This document shows, in pieces, positions 25,417 through 33,945 of a stretch of 64,000 nucleotides of DNA. A program made the position numbers and the translations under genes. Source of the DNA: Candidatus Latescibacterota bacterium (GTDB taxonomy: Bacteria > Latescibacterota > UBA2968 > UBA8231); assembly GCA_022827835.1 (NCBI GenBank), contig JAJEIO010000023.1, positions 1 through 64,000 on the forward strand. Direction: 5' to 3'. Below the pieces are notes generated by a model. The model made no database searches and had not been told where the DNA came from. It worked only from the letters and a program-made list of their open reading frames with translations. Positions within the stretch are counted from its first letter, which is position 1. Each line of letters begins with the position of its first letter.

Positions 25417-26085
25417 ATGTCGAGTGAACGCCGTAAACTGAGCAAGAGCGAACTCCGCGAAGATGAGTTCGTCGAATGGATCATGGAAGCGGTCGAATAC
25501 GTCAAAGAGCGTGCCCGTCTCTTTGTCGGTGGGGCCGTTGCCGTGATCGCGGTCATTGTGGCCATCAATTATTTTATTGAGTCCAAGGAGACTGATCGGC
25601 TCAAAGCCGCGGCCCTCCTCGGCGATGTGCTGATGGTCGAACAGGGCGGAGAGCCGACCGAGGCAGTCCGCTTAGCCGAGGAGTTGGTGTCCGCCTATGC
25701 CGGAACTCCGGCTGCGGCTCAAGGGACCATAATCTTGGCCAATCTCTACTACGCGCAGGGCCGCTATGTTGAGGCTCGGGGCTATTATCAGCGCTACTTG
25801 GACAACTATGAGCCTTTGGATGTGTTAGCCTATGCCGCCCAGAGCGGTTTGGGTGCCTGCCTCGAAGCTGAAGGGCAGCTTGTGGCCGCGGCTGAGCACT
25901 ACGAAACGTATGCAGCCCAGCAGGCTGGGACTATCCGCGAGGCGATGGCACAGATGGAAGCCGCCCGCATATATGGGTTGGCCGGCGAAAGCAACAAGCA
26001 ACAGGCCCTACTCGAACAGGTCAGTCGCACGTTTGCCCAGTACCCAATTGCCGCGCAAGCCCGAGCGGCACTAGCCATGTTCTAA
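25417..26085 (+). CDS. Membrane-anchored TPR protein (YfgM-like)
   Basis: 222 residues: a cytoplasmic N-terminus, one membrane helix (ARLFVGGAVAVIAVIVAINYFI near 33-54), then TPR-type repeats (EPTEAVRLAEELVSAYAG, AQGRYVEARGYYQRYLDNY, AAEHYETYAAQQAG). The architecture resembles the YfgM/TPR_21 family that contacts SecYEG and periplasmic chaperones, though similarity alone does not prove that role. It is 36 bp after apt and 11 bp before the second PRPP synthase homologue. Confidence 0.65.
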   Translation: MSSERRKLSKSELREDEFVEWIMEAVEYVKERARLFVGGAVAVIAVIVAINYFIESKETDRLKAAALLGDVLMVEQGGEPTEAVRLAEELVSAYAGTPAAAQGTIILANLYYAQGRYVEARGYYQRYLDNYEPLDVLAYAAQSGLGACLEAEGQLVAAAEHYETYAAQQAGTIREAMAQMEAARIYGLAGESNKQQALLEQVSRTFAQYPIAAQARAALAMF

Positions 26086-26096
26086 AGGACTTGTTG

Positions 26097-27020
26097 ATGG
26101 GCCGTGCAGATCTCAAAGTTTTTGCCGGGCGGAGCAATCCCGCATTGGCCGAGGGCATTCACCAGTCGCTGGCCATTGAGCCAGGGCGCATCGAGTTTAT
26201 CGACTTTAGCAACGAAAATATAAAGGTGAAGATTTGCGAAAACGTGCGTGGCCGCGATGTGTTCTTTATCCAAACTTCGTGTCCGCCCGTTAGCGATTAT
26301 TTGATGGAGTTGCTCATAGCCCTCGACGCCCTAAAATATGCCTCGGCTGGTCGCATCACCGCAGTCTTACCCTATTATCCGTATGCGCTGGCCGACAGCA
26401 AGGACGAGCCGAGAATTTCCGTGGCGGGTCGCTTAGTGGCCGACTTGATCGCCGAGGCGGGCGCGGACCGCATTCTCACTATGACTTTACATAGCCCGCA
26501 GACTATGGGTTTTAGCCGGATTCTAGTGGATCAACTAAGTGGCGTCCCGGCCATATGCTCCTACTACGCCGACCTCGACCGAGATAACTTAGTCGCGGCC
26601 GCTCCGGACATCAGCCGCGCCAAGGTCACCGAAACCTACGCCCAGCGGTTGGGGTTGCCCCTCGTCGTCGTTGATCAAGCGGCCGGGGAAAACAGGGTCA
26701 TTGGCGATGTAGCCGACCGAGATGTCGTATTCTTCGACGACGCGATCATTACTGGTGCTTCCATCCTCAAGGGAGCGGCCGCGGTCAAGGAGCGCGGGGC
26801 GCGCAAAGTCTATGCCGGTTGCGTCCACGGCACCCTAACTAGGGAGACAATAGCGCGGCTGGATCGATCCAACTTCCAAGCCTTAGCCATTACCGATACG
26901 ATCCCCTTGCCGGCAGACGCCCGTACCCCTATGGTGCAGGTATGCTCCGTAGCCTCGCTCTTTGCCAGCGCCATTCGCGCCATCCACGAAGAAACGTCCA
27001 TCAGCGCACTATTCAACTGA
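26097..27020 (+). CDS. PRPP synthase paralogue lacking catalytic-loop residues
   Basis: 307 residues, full-length PRPP synthase fold, using the ATG 7 nt after AAAGGA (a TTG six bases earlier is weaker). LPYYPYALADSKDEPR keeps the frame of the ATP-binding segment but loses its Arg. The flexible loop that carries the essential Lys and Arg in active enzymes (DKRR in the first copy) reads VDQAAGENR near 192-200. The PRPP loop FFDDAIITGASI is retained. It could be a regulatory subunit pairing with the first copy, as PRPP-synthase-associated proteins do in animals, or have a new substrate. Catalytic PRPP synthesis seems unlikely. Confidence 0.8.
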   Translation: MGRADLKVFAGRSNPALAEGIHQSLAIEPGRIEFIDFSNENIKVKICENVRGRDVFFIQTSCPPVSDYLMELLIALDALKYASAGRITAVLPYYPYALADSKDEPRISVAGRLVADLIAEAGADRILTMTLHSPQTMGFSRILVDQLSGVPAICSYYADLDRDNLVAAAPDISRAKVTETYAQRLGLPLVVVDQAAGENRVIGDVADRDVVFFDDAIITGASILKGAAAVKERGARKVYAGCVHGTLTRETIARLDRSNFQALAITDTIPLPADARTPMVQVCSVASLFASAIRAIHEETSISALFN

Positions 27021-27031
27021 GGCGGGTGCCC

Positions 27032-27754
27032 TTGAAGATCGCAGTGCTCGCCGATATTCACGCCAATCTCGAAGCGCTAGAGGCCGTATTGATCGCTGCG
27101 GCCAACGTCGGTGCCGAGCGCATTATCTGCTTGGGGGACATCGTGGGATACGGTCCTGATCCTTTGGGTTGTATCTATCGGCTCAAGGAGGTAGAGGCCC
27201 AGATCGTATTAGGCAACCACGACCAAGCCATGCTAGAGCCGGTACGCATTCAGTCTTTTAATCTGTTGGCTCGTCCTTCGCTCTACCAAGCCTGCGAGAT
27301 GTTGGGGGAGGAAGAACGCGACTTTTTGCGGCAAGGAGCCTTTCGGCGCGTGGAGCGCAATGCGGCTTTGTCCCACGCCAACCCCCTTAAGCCTGAAGAA
27401 TGGGAACCCCTCCTCATGTACGATCGCGTCGCTTGGTGCATGAGCCACCTCAAATGGCCCTTGGCTTTTGTCGGCCATACGCACGAGGCGCGCATTTACT
27501 GCAAGATGCGTGACAATCCCATACCGCTGACTTCGGCTACGGCCGCCGTAGAGAATCACCAATTCCTGGTCTCCGTCGGCAGCGTCGGCCAACCTCGCGA
27601 TGGCGACTGGCGGTCGGCGTACACTCTGTGGGATACCGACGAACAATGGGTCGAACTCCAGCGCGTCGAATACCCAGTCAAGCGGACCCAGCAGAAAATC
27701 GACGACCTTGGCTACCCCAACTACCTAGCCGAGCGCCTCGCTAAAGGGGAGTAG
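27032..27754 (+). CDS. Calcineurin-like metallophosphoesterase
   Basis: 240 residues from TTG 27032, preceded by GAGG 9 nt upstream; this gives a proper first strand, KIAVLADIHANLEALEAVL. Metal motifs: D-x-H (ADIHANLE), GDIVGYGPDP, GNHD (LGNHDQAML) and GHTHEARI near 150. The combination matches the YfcE/MJ0936-like phosphodiesterase group. Substrate unknown. It lies between the PRPP synthase paralogue and rsgA in a tight co-directional run. Confidence 0.85.
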   Translation: MKIAVLADIHANLEALEAVLIAAANVGAERIICLGDIVGYGPDPLGCIYRLKEVEAQIVLGNHDQAMLEPVRIQSFNLLARPSLYQACEMLGEEERDFLRQGAFRRVERNAALSHANPLKPEEWEPLLMYDRVAWCMSHLKWPLAFVGHTHEARIYCKMRDNPIPLTSATAAVENHQFLVSVGSVGQPRDGDWRSAYTLWDTDEQWVELQRVEYPVKRTQQKIDDLGYPNYLAERLAKGE

Positions 27755-27771
27755 GCAGGGGCTGGTTACAC

Positions 27772-28677
27772 ATGCAGGGCCGCATCATCAGAGTTTCTGG
27801 GCTACAGTGCCTCGTCGAGGTCGAGCAAAGCCACTGGCAGTGCAAAATTAGAGGCCGTCTCAAGGCAGGAGACCGCAAGACTAGCTCGCCGGTCGTCGCC
27901 GGTGACTGGGTTGAGATCGTGCCGACAGCCGAACGGACGGGCATCATCGAAGCGGTGCATACTCGCTCTTCCAAGTTCTCGCGTGGGGCTAGTGGAACGC
28001 GCCCGTTTGAGCAGATCCTCTTTGTCAATATGGAGCAGTTGGTCGTCGTCGCGGCTGCCAGTCAACCAAAGCCCCGCTGCGGCTTTATTGACCGAGCAAT
28101 TGTCATGGCCCTAAAGGGGAATCTCCAGCCCGTGGTCTGCATCAACAAGGTCGATTTAGTCTCCCAAGAAGTTGTGGACACGCTGACGGCACCCTACGAG
28201 GCACTTGGTTATCCAATCTATCGCACCAGTGCTCTACGAGGCGATGGCATGGATGCGTTCAAAGCAGCCCTTATCAACCGCAGCACAGCCGTGGTCGGCC
28301 AATCTGGGGTTGGCAAATCGACCTTGCTTAATGGTGTTGAGCCAGGGTTGGGACTAAAGACAAAGGAAATAATGAAGCGCCACGACCGGGGTCGGCACAC
28401 GACCACGGTTGTGCATTTGTTTAAGCTACAACAAGGTGGCTATGTAGCTGATACACCGGGGATTAAAGAACTCCGCTTATGGGGGGTAAGATCCGCTGAA
28501 CTAGCAGCGTATTATCCCGAATTAGAACCCCTGCGCGGCCAGTGCCAATTCGGCGATTGCAGCCACTTGCACGAACCCGGTTGTGCGGTCCGGGCGGCGG
28601 TGGCAGCCGGTTGCATCGCGTCGGCGCGCTACGAAGGGTATCGACGCATCTTCGAAAGTTTGAGTAGCGATGAGTGA
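27772..28677 (+). CDS. rsgA: Ribosome small-subunit-dependent GTPase A
   Basis: A circularly permuted GTPase in late 30S assembly. 301 residues: an N-terminal OB fold, then G4 NKVD, G1 GQSGVGKST near 177-185, G3 DTPGIKE. The zinc-knuckle region FGDCSHLHEPGCAVRAAV near 259 has the Cys/His ligands. The last eight bases overlap the start of hprK. Confidence 0.95.
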   Translation: MQGRIIRVSGLQCLVEVEQSHWQCKIRGRLKAGDRKTSSPVVAGDWVEIVPTAERTGIIEAVHTRSSKFSRGASGTRPFEQILFVNMEQLVVVAAASQPKPRCGFIDRAIVMALKGNLQPVVCINKVDLVSQEVVDTLTAPYEALGYPIYRTSALRGDGMDAFKAALINRSTAVVGQSGVGKSTLLNGVEPGLGLKTKEIMKRHDRGRHTTTVVHLFKLQQGGYVADTPGIKELRLWGVRSAELAAYYPELEPLRGQCQFGDCSHLHEPGCAVRAAVAAGCIASARYEGYRRIFESLSSDE

Positions 28678-29611
28678 ACTGACCATCAAGGATTTGCTAG
28701 CTACCTACGGGCAGCAACTGCGGCTGAAGCTGATCGCCGGTACTAAGGGCCTACAGCGGACCATCAACAACAGCGACATCCATCGCCCTGGCTTAGCCCT
28801 GACGGGTTTTGTCGAGCTGTTTACTTTGGATCAAGTACAGCTTTTGGGCAATACGGAAGCAGAATACTTGCGCACCTTGTCCGCAAACGAACGGCGGCAG
28901 GCACTCAAAATCATATATCAATTTGATATTCCATGCGTGGTTTGGACCGGTAGGGGACGTATGTTCCCCGAGTTGCGACTGCTCGCCGATGAGTGCGCGA
29001 TACCACTGCTGAAGTCTGGATTCAACACGGCCGAGTTTACCCATCTCATCCGTTTTTACCTCGACGAGGTGTTCGCGCCCCAAATGTCCATGCACGGGAC
29101 GCTGGTCGATGTCTCTGGGGTAGGGTTGCTGTTTCGCGGTCGCAGCGGCATTGGCAAAAGCGAAGTCGCTTTGGATTTGGTCGAGCGCGGACATCGGTTG
29201 GTGGCCGACGATGTGGTCATCATCAATCGCAAACCCCAAGGCATTTTGGTAGGCTGTAGCTCGGAAATGCTCCAAGACCACATCGAAATTCGCGGCATCG
29301 GTATATTGGATGTAAAAAAGATGTTTGGCGCGTGGAGGACTCGGCGGCAGAAGCGGGTGGAGGTAGTGGTCAACCTCGTCGATTGGGACGAAAAATACGC
29401 CTACGAACGCCTTGGTCTTGAAGACAATAAGGTAGTAATCCTCGGTGTCGAAGTACCCGAGGTCTTCATACCGCTGTTCCCTGGCAAAAATATCACGGTA
29501 CTCGCCGAGACCATAGCGATAGATTATCTCCTGCGCTTGGACGGGGAGTACGCGGCACGGACATTTAGTGATCGGCTCCAAGAGCGGATTAAGGCGGGCA
29601 AAAGACCATGA
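28670..29611 (+). CDS. hprK: HPr kinase/phosphorylase
   Basis: 313 residues. The N-terminal domain contains SDIHRPGLALTGF. The catalytic domain has H142 (MHGTLVDVSG), Walker A GRSGIGKS at 157-164, ADD at 179-181 and the family signature EIRGIGILDVKKMFG near 205. PLFPGKNITVLAE closes the active site. The enzyme phosphorylates and dephosphorylates a serine of HPr or of HPr-like NPr/Crh. No HPr, enzyme I or EIIA gene lies in this window, so its partner must be encoded elsewhere. It overlaps rsgA (8 bp) and the following gene (ATGA). Confidence 0.93.
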   Translation: MSELTIKDLLATYGQQLRLKLIAGTKGLQRTINNSDIHRPGLALTGFVELFTLDQVQLLGNTEAEYLRTLSANERRQALKIIYQFDIPCVVWTGRGRMFPELRLLADECAIPLLKSGFNTAEFTHLIRFYLDEVFAPQMSMHGTLVDVSGVGLLFRGRSGIGKSEVALDLVERGHRLVADDVVIINRKPQGILVGCSSEMLQDHIEIRGIGILDVKKMFGAWRTRRQKRVEVVVNLVDWDEKYAYERLGLEDNKVVILGVEVPEVFIPLFPGKNITVLAETIAIDYLLRLDGEYAARTFSDRLQERIKAGKRP

Positions 29612-30399
29612 TGACGCTCGGCGTGGCAGGCCATGCTCGCGAAATCGCCGCCCATCGGAATGCCTTGCGGGGTTGCCGCGATATCCAGCTCGTACACGAA
29701 GCCGACTGTGCCGCAGTCTTGGAACAAAAAATAGATGGGCTGGTGTTGTTGCACGTGGAAGATAAATCGCATTGGCTAGGCGTGGCCCTAGCGGCCGGTC
29801 TGCACGTTATGGCAACCCATCCAGTACAGGAGCTAAGCCATTCCAAGGTGTGCGTACTGTCCTTGGGGAAGCATACGCATTTTTGCTCGACTTTAGCTGC
29901 TCAACGGGGCGTAGCGCATTATTCTTTGGAGCTTTCTTTTGATTCGGCTTTATACGATCCTATTGATCGCGAGACGATCTGCAACCAAGCGGCCTTGGAC
30001 GTATGCGACCTACTGTTGAGCACATGGGGACCGGTGGATGTGCTGTACAGCAGGATGCGCAACTTCTTTCATCTTGGTCGGATGGAGGATGTGTCGGTCG
30101 CGCTGCTGCGGACGCGCAATGGCGTCGAAGGCTCAGTGGCACTCCTAGACTTTACTGCGGTGGCTCCGGCGTTGCGTATCCGCGGGTACTCACAAGACGA
30201 AATCGTCGATACTTCTTGGCCTTGGGTATGGGAAGCGGACGATCTAGCGGCGTACTATCGCAATTTCATCGCCTGCATCCAAGGGCGCGCCCAGCCGTTA
30301 TTGGGTTTAGAGCAGGTGGCCGAAAGCTATCATCTTTTGGAATGGATGCGCATGTCGGCGAGACAAGATGCGATTTTGAATCGCAAGCAAGCAAAATAA
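29608..30399 (+). CDS. Divergent Gfo/Idh/MocA-like oxidoreductase
   Basis: 263 residues, shorter than the usual ~330-380. The order of elements (LGVAGHAREIAAHRNAL, a loop DGLVLLHVEDKSHWLGVALAAGLHVMATHP, and a C-terminal GYSQDEIVDTSWPWVWEADDLAAYYRNFIACI) follows the Gfo/Idh plan. However, the GxGxxG nucleotide motif and the catalytic E-K-P are not preserved (ATHPVQE). It may have lost redox activity or be a binding protein. Its ATG overlaps the hprK stop, so it is co-translated with hprK. Confidence 0.6.
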   Translation: MMTLGVAGHAREIAAHRNALRGCRDIQLVHEADCAAVLEQKIDGLVLLHVEDKSHWLGVALAAGLHVMATHPVQELSHSKVCVLSLGKHTHFCSTLAAQRGVAHYSLELSFDSALYDPIDRETICNQAALDVCDLLLSTWGPVDVLYSRMRNFFHLGRMEDVSVALLRTRNGVEGSVALLDFTAVAPALRIRGYSQDEIVDTSWPWVWEADDLAAYYRNFIACIQGRAQPLLGLEQVAESYHLLEWMRMSARQDAILNRKQAK

Positions 30400-30400
30400 A

Positions 30401-30428
30401 ATGTCTTATAAATAATTTTATGTAAATA
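30401..30428 (+). repeat. dif-like Xer site, copy 3
   Basis: ATGTCTTATAA, centre ATAATT, TTATGTAAATA. The left arm is identical to copies 4 and 5, and the right arm matches the Bacillus dif XerD arm at 9 of 11. It starts one base after the stop codon of the Gfo/Idh-like gene and ends just before the next ATG. Confidence 0.6.
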
Positions 30429-30431
30429 AAA

Positions 30432-30956
30432 ATGAAAAAACAATCAACACAACCCACATACTTCGCTCTTGCGCTGGCATCCTTCTTATTGGCGATTGTG
30501 TTGCTGTTCAACATGCTGAGTCCTATGGCCGTGCCGGTTACTAAGGAACAGTTTGATCAGATCCGAGAGGCCGATCTCATTGAGTATCTGATCGTGCAAC
30601 CCCGGGGATTTACTTGGCAGCTTACAAGAGCCGTCCGCGTCCAAGGGCCCAACGGCGAGACGGTGACTAAGCGGATTGAGCTAGCCGAACCCGACCCAAC
30701 CGTGGCCGAAGATTGGCGACAAAGGGGGGGCGCAGTTCGTCAAGAGCAAGATACTTCTTGGTGGGGAGGTATGGTTTTCATCGCCTTATTGCTTGGCGTG
30801 GGGGGATGGCACATCTGGTCCCAAATACGGCTAGATCTCAAAGGGGGAGGGGGGCCGCGCCGCCGCTTGCGCGACTTGGAAACCGCGCTCAAACAAGGCA
30901 AAATTACCCAAGCCGAATTCCGGCAGCAGGCCGAGCGGCTCTGGGCCGAGTTGTGA
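30432..30956 (+). CDS. Two-helix membrane protein with FtsH_ext-like and SHOCT-like parts
   Basis: 174 residues. Helix one (YFALALASFLLAIVLLFNML) is followed by ~75 extracytoplasmic residues (TKEQFDQIREADLIEYLIVQPRGF onwards), then helix two (GGMVFIALLLGVGGWHIW). This layout resembles the N-terminal part of FtsH without the AAA protease. The C-terminal LRDLETALKQGKITQAEFRQQAERLWAEL resembles a SHOCT oligomerisation motif. It might modulate FtsH by competing for assembly (inference). It is six bases upstream of mutL. Confidence 0.55.
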   Translation: MKKQSTQPTYFALALASFLLAIVLLFNMLSPMAVPVTKEQFDQIREADLIEYLIVQPRGFTWQLTRAVRVQGPNGETVTKRIELAEPDPTVAEDWRQRGGAVRQEQDTSWWGGMVFIALLLGVGGWHIWSQIRLDLKGGGGPRRRLRDLETALKQGKITQAEFRQQAERLWAEL

Positions 30957-30962
30957 GGATAT

Positions 30963-32753
30963 ATGGCGAGTACTATTCGCGTTCTCGACGAAAGTCTCAT
31001 TGGGAAAATAGCCGCTGGCGAGGTGGTAGAACGGCCAGCTTCGGTCGTGAAGGAATTGGTCGAAAACTCGATCGATGCGGGGGCCACTAAAATACGCGTG
31101 GAAATCAAGGCCGGTGGCAAGCAGTCGATTGTGGTGACCGACGATGGTTCGGGCATGAGCAGAGAGGATATCGCGTTATGCACTCGTCGTCATGCTACGA
31201 GCAAGATGGCTTCAGTGGCCGATCTGTTTCGCATTCAGACGCTAGGGTTTCGCGGCGAAGCCCTAGCCAGCATTGGTGCAGTAGCTCACTTGGCAATCGA
31301 ATCGCGTGCGCAGGAAGATGAAGTAGGGACGCGCTTGGTCGTGGAAGGGGGCATAGAGCGAGAGATGCACAGCATTGGTCGAGTACGCGGTACTACAATC
31401 GTGGTAAAGAACCTATTTTTTAATACGCCAGCGCGGCGCAAATTCCTCCGGTCCGTTGATGTAGAAGCCCGTCACGTGACGCAGACCATCATCCATTTAG
31501 CCGCTGGTTATCCGGCCCTTGGATTTGAACTAGAACACCAAGAGCGCCAGGTCTTGAACTACGCCTCGGCAACTCGTCGGGAGCGGGCAGCCGAGTTGTT
31601 GGGCATCCAGACTGCTCCAGCCGCCGAACTGTTGGATCTCGCTTACGAGGAGGAGGGCCTCAAAATCGAAGGGGTCTTAGCCGGTCCCGAGCACTGCGGC
31701 CGAAGCAAAGGCAAGCAGTATCTCATCGTACAAGGGAGGCCCATTTCTTCGCGGCTGATGGCTACTGCTGTACAGCGGTGCTTTGAAGGTTTACTGCCCG
31801 AGGGACATCATCCAGTATTCATGCTCTGGATCGATATGGATCCTAGGAAAATCGACGTCAATGTCCATCCGACAAAGCGAGAGATTCGCCTAGCCAACGA
31901 AGGGCAGGTCGTCGCGGCTATTGAGAACAACGTCCGGCAGACCTTGCGCCTGCCCGATGTGCAATCCTTTGTCTATGCTTCACCTCGCTTCAGCGGGACC
32001 AGCAGTGCTGCGGGCGTCGAGCCGGTCGGAGAGAGGGACGTTTCGGTGCGCGTGGGAGAACCGGCGGCACCGGTATTGCAGAGGCTGCCTACATCCGGCA
32101 AGCCTCAAGTAGCAACAACCCATGATGCTGACGATCAGCTCGCCTTGACCTTCGTCGCTCCAGCCGAGGCCAAAGTCGCCATCGCCGAAGACGCCGCGAT
32201 GTGGCAAGTCCACAACCAGTACATTCTCGTCGAGGTAGCCGACGGCTTGCTCTTTGTTGATCAGCAGGCTGCGCATGAACGGATCAACTACGATCGAGCC
32301 ATGGCGCAAATGGACGGTGTGAATGGAGAAAGCCAGCAATTGCTCTTTCCCATACAGCTAGAAATGGGTGCAGCGGATTTTGCGATCTTCAACCAAGTAC
32401 GAGATGATATTGCCAAGCTCGGCTTTGGCGTGCGGGATTTTGGCTCGCGGACAGTGTTAGTTGAAGCTGTACCTGCTGAATTAGATCGCTTTGGCGAAGG
32501 CGAGGTTTTTTATCAGTTATTGAACGATGTGCGGGATGGCCAGCATTCGGGTCGGTCTTGGCGCGAAGCACTCGTCTTAGCTTATACGCGCAAAGCGAGC
32601 ATCGGGAAAGGACAGAAACTGAACGCCGAGGAAATGGCGCATTTGATCAGTGAATTGCTAAAGGTTGACTCGCCGCACATAAGCCCGACGGACAAGCCGA
32701 TCATGGCGCGGATGAAATTGAGCGATATGGAGCGTTTATTGCGAAAATTCTAG
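30963..32753 (+). CDS. mutL: DNA mismatch repair protein MutL
   Basis: 596 residues. The N-terminal GHKL ATPase is intact: IGKIAAGEVVERPASVVKELVENSIDAGAT, DDGSGM, RHATSK and LGFRGEALASI. The C-terminal dimerisation domain is recognisable, but the endonuclease motif DQHA(x)2E(x)4E is degraded to DQQAAHERINYD at 433-444. The usual A-C-H and C-P-H-G-R-P metal motifs read YTRKASIGKGQ and SPTDKPIMARM. Nicking activity is therefore probably absent, as in E. coli MutL. mutS is not adjacent. Confidence 0.92.
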   Translation: MASTIRVLDESLIGKIAAGEVVERPASVVKELVENSIDAGATKIRVEIKAGGKQSIVVTDDGSGMSREDIALCTRRHATSKMASVADLFRIQTLGFRGEALASIGAVAHLAIESRAQEDEVGTRLVVEGGIEREMHSIGRVRGTTIVVKNLFFNTPARRKFLRSVDVEARHVTQTIIHLAAGYPALGFELEHQERQVLNYASATRRERAAELLGIQTAPAAELLDLAYEEEGLKIEGVLAGPEHCGRSKGKQYLIVQGRPISSRLMATAVQRCFEGLLPEGHHPVFMLWIDMDPRKIDVNVHPTKREIRLANEGQVVAAIENNVRQTLRLPDVQSFVYASPRFSGTSSAAGVEPVGERDVSVRVGEPAAPVLQRLPTSGKPQVATTHDADDQLALTFVAPAEAKVAIAEDAAMWQVHNQYILVEVADGLLFVDQQAAHERINYDRAMAQMDGVNGESQQLLFPIQLEMGAADFAIFNQVRDDIAKLGFGVRDFGSRTVLVEAVPAELDRFGEGEVFYQLLNDVRDGQHSGRSWREALVLAYTRKASIGKGQKLNAEEMAHLISELLKVDSPHISPTDKPIMARMKLSDMERLLRKF

Positions 32754-32847
32754 TTTCTTCAATTTTGGCTATTATATTAACGATAACAGGCATTATCAAT
32801 AGTATAAAAACTAGGCAAATCCTAGTGAAACGCAGCGGCAAAATCCG

Positions 32848-33876
32848 ATGATGTTCGCTATATTTGGAACATCAGACGAATTAGCCCTTGTGAGTCAATT
32901 TATGAGCACAACACTCAATCCGGTCGTCCGAAGCCTAACGCCAGCACCAGCGTTGGTAGCGGACGATCCTCTGGAACAATTTCTCAGCGGCCAGCTCAGC
33001 GAGCGCACTCGGCGCGCTTACTACGCCGATCTCCAGCATTTCTTTGCATCCATCGACCTGGAACTAAATGAAGTCTCGCTTGCCGTCTTGCAGTCAATCA
33101 CTTTTGAGCACGTGGTCGCCTTTAGAAATCAACTCGCTAGCGAAGGCTACAAGCGCAGCAGCATCAACAGAAAGTTGTCCAGTCTGAAGTCCTTGTTCAA
33201 GATGTTGGTCGCCTTAGGCCACATTGAGAAGAATCCCGCCGACTCTACTTTGGTGCGCGGCTACAAAGTAGATGAAACGCTGGCTGGCAAAGCTCTTTCT
33301 AATCAGGTGCTGAACAAGATCCAGCAAGCTATTGCCGAGGAAAAAGACGATTTGGTTCGCACGCGCGATACGGCCATGTTTCACTTGCTCACGTTCGGCG
33401 GGCTGCGCCGCTCTGAAGTGGCTGGCGTCGCTTGGGAGGATATATCCTTAGAGGGCGTCTTTCACATCCTGCACCTGCCCGAGACTAAATCAGGCGTAGC
33501 GCAGGAGATCAAACTGCAAAACATCGTCCTACATCATCTTGAACTGTACAAACAACAATTACAGACGGCGGGCTTGCCTGCGACCGGCAAGGTTTTCATC
33601 AGTCTGTCTCGCAATCAATCTCGCGGCCAGCCGTTGACCGACCAATCGGTAAATCACGTCGTCAAAAAGTACGCCCTGCGCGCCGGTCTCCCCCAAAATG
33701 TCACCGCACACATGTTCCGCCACACGTGCTGCACTTTGGCGATTGAAGGCGGAGCCAAGCCCCAGCAGGTGCAAGCCCATTTGCGCCATAAGGATCTAAA
33801 GACAACTATGCGCTATTACGAAAACCGCGAGAGGCTGCTTGATAATGCGTCTGATTATATTAAGATTGGTAGTTGA
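32848..33876 (+). CDS. Xer-type tyrosine recombinase
   Basis: 342 residues. A SAM-like N-terminal core-binding domain (DPLEQFLSGQLSERTRRAYYADLQ, residues ~40-130) is followed by the catalytic domain with R187 (GGLRRSE), K214, H288-x-x-R291 (HMFRH), H314 and nucleophile Y323, the same His-to-Tyr distance as in XerD. An ATG at codon 19 is an alternative start. It is ~40 residues longer than typical XerC/XerD. The gene ends 20 bp from a dif-like site, which makes a Xer role more likely than a phage integrase. Confidence 0.85.
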   Translation: MMFAIFGTSDELALVSQFMSTTLNPVVRSLTPAPALVADDPLEQFLSGQLSERTRRAYYADLQHFFASIDLELNEVSLAVLQSITFEHVVAFRNQLASEGYKRSSINRKLSSLKSLFKMLVALGHIEKNPADSTLVRGYKVDETLAGKALSNQVLNKIQQAIAEEKDDLVRTRDTAMFHLLTFGGLRRSEVAGVAWEDISLEGVFHILHLPETKSGVAQEIKLQNIVLHHLELYKQQLQTAGLPATGKVFISLSRNQSRGQPLTDQSVNHVVKKYALRAGLPQNVTAHMFRHTCCTLAIEGGAKPQQVQAHLRHKDLKTTMRYYENRERLLDNASDYIKIGS

Positions 33877-33895
33877 GGGCTTTTATTTTGTTTTT

Positions 33896-33923
33896 TGTTT
33901 ACATATAAATTTTTATAAGACAT
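33896..33923 (-). repeat. dif-like Xer site, copy 4 (next to the recombinase gene)
   Basis: Read on the minus strand: ATGTCTTATAA, centre AAATTT, ATATGTAAACA, followed by an A-rich flank. The left arm is identical to copies 3 and 5; the right arm matches the Bacillus dif XerD arm at 9 of 11. It lies between the convergent ends of the recombinase gene and leuS, where no promoter is needed. Confidence 0.6.
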
Positions 33924-33945
33924 TTTCCTAAGCTTCACTGAGATT

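Noticed and set aside
26942..27031. 30-residue N-terminal extension of the metallophosphoesterase
   Set aside because: It overlaps the PRPP synthase paralogue and is unconserved; TTG 27032 has a good ribosome-binding site and gives the normal first strand.
32848..33876. Phage or integrative-element integrase
   Set aside because: No tRNA attachment site, phage gene or excisionase lies nearby, while a dif-like site does; a Xer-type role fits better.
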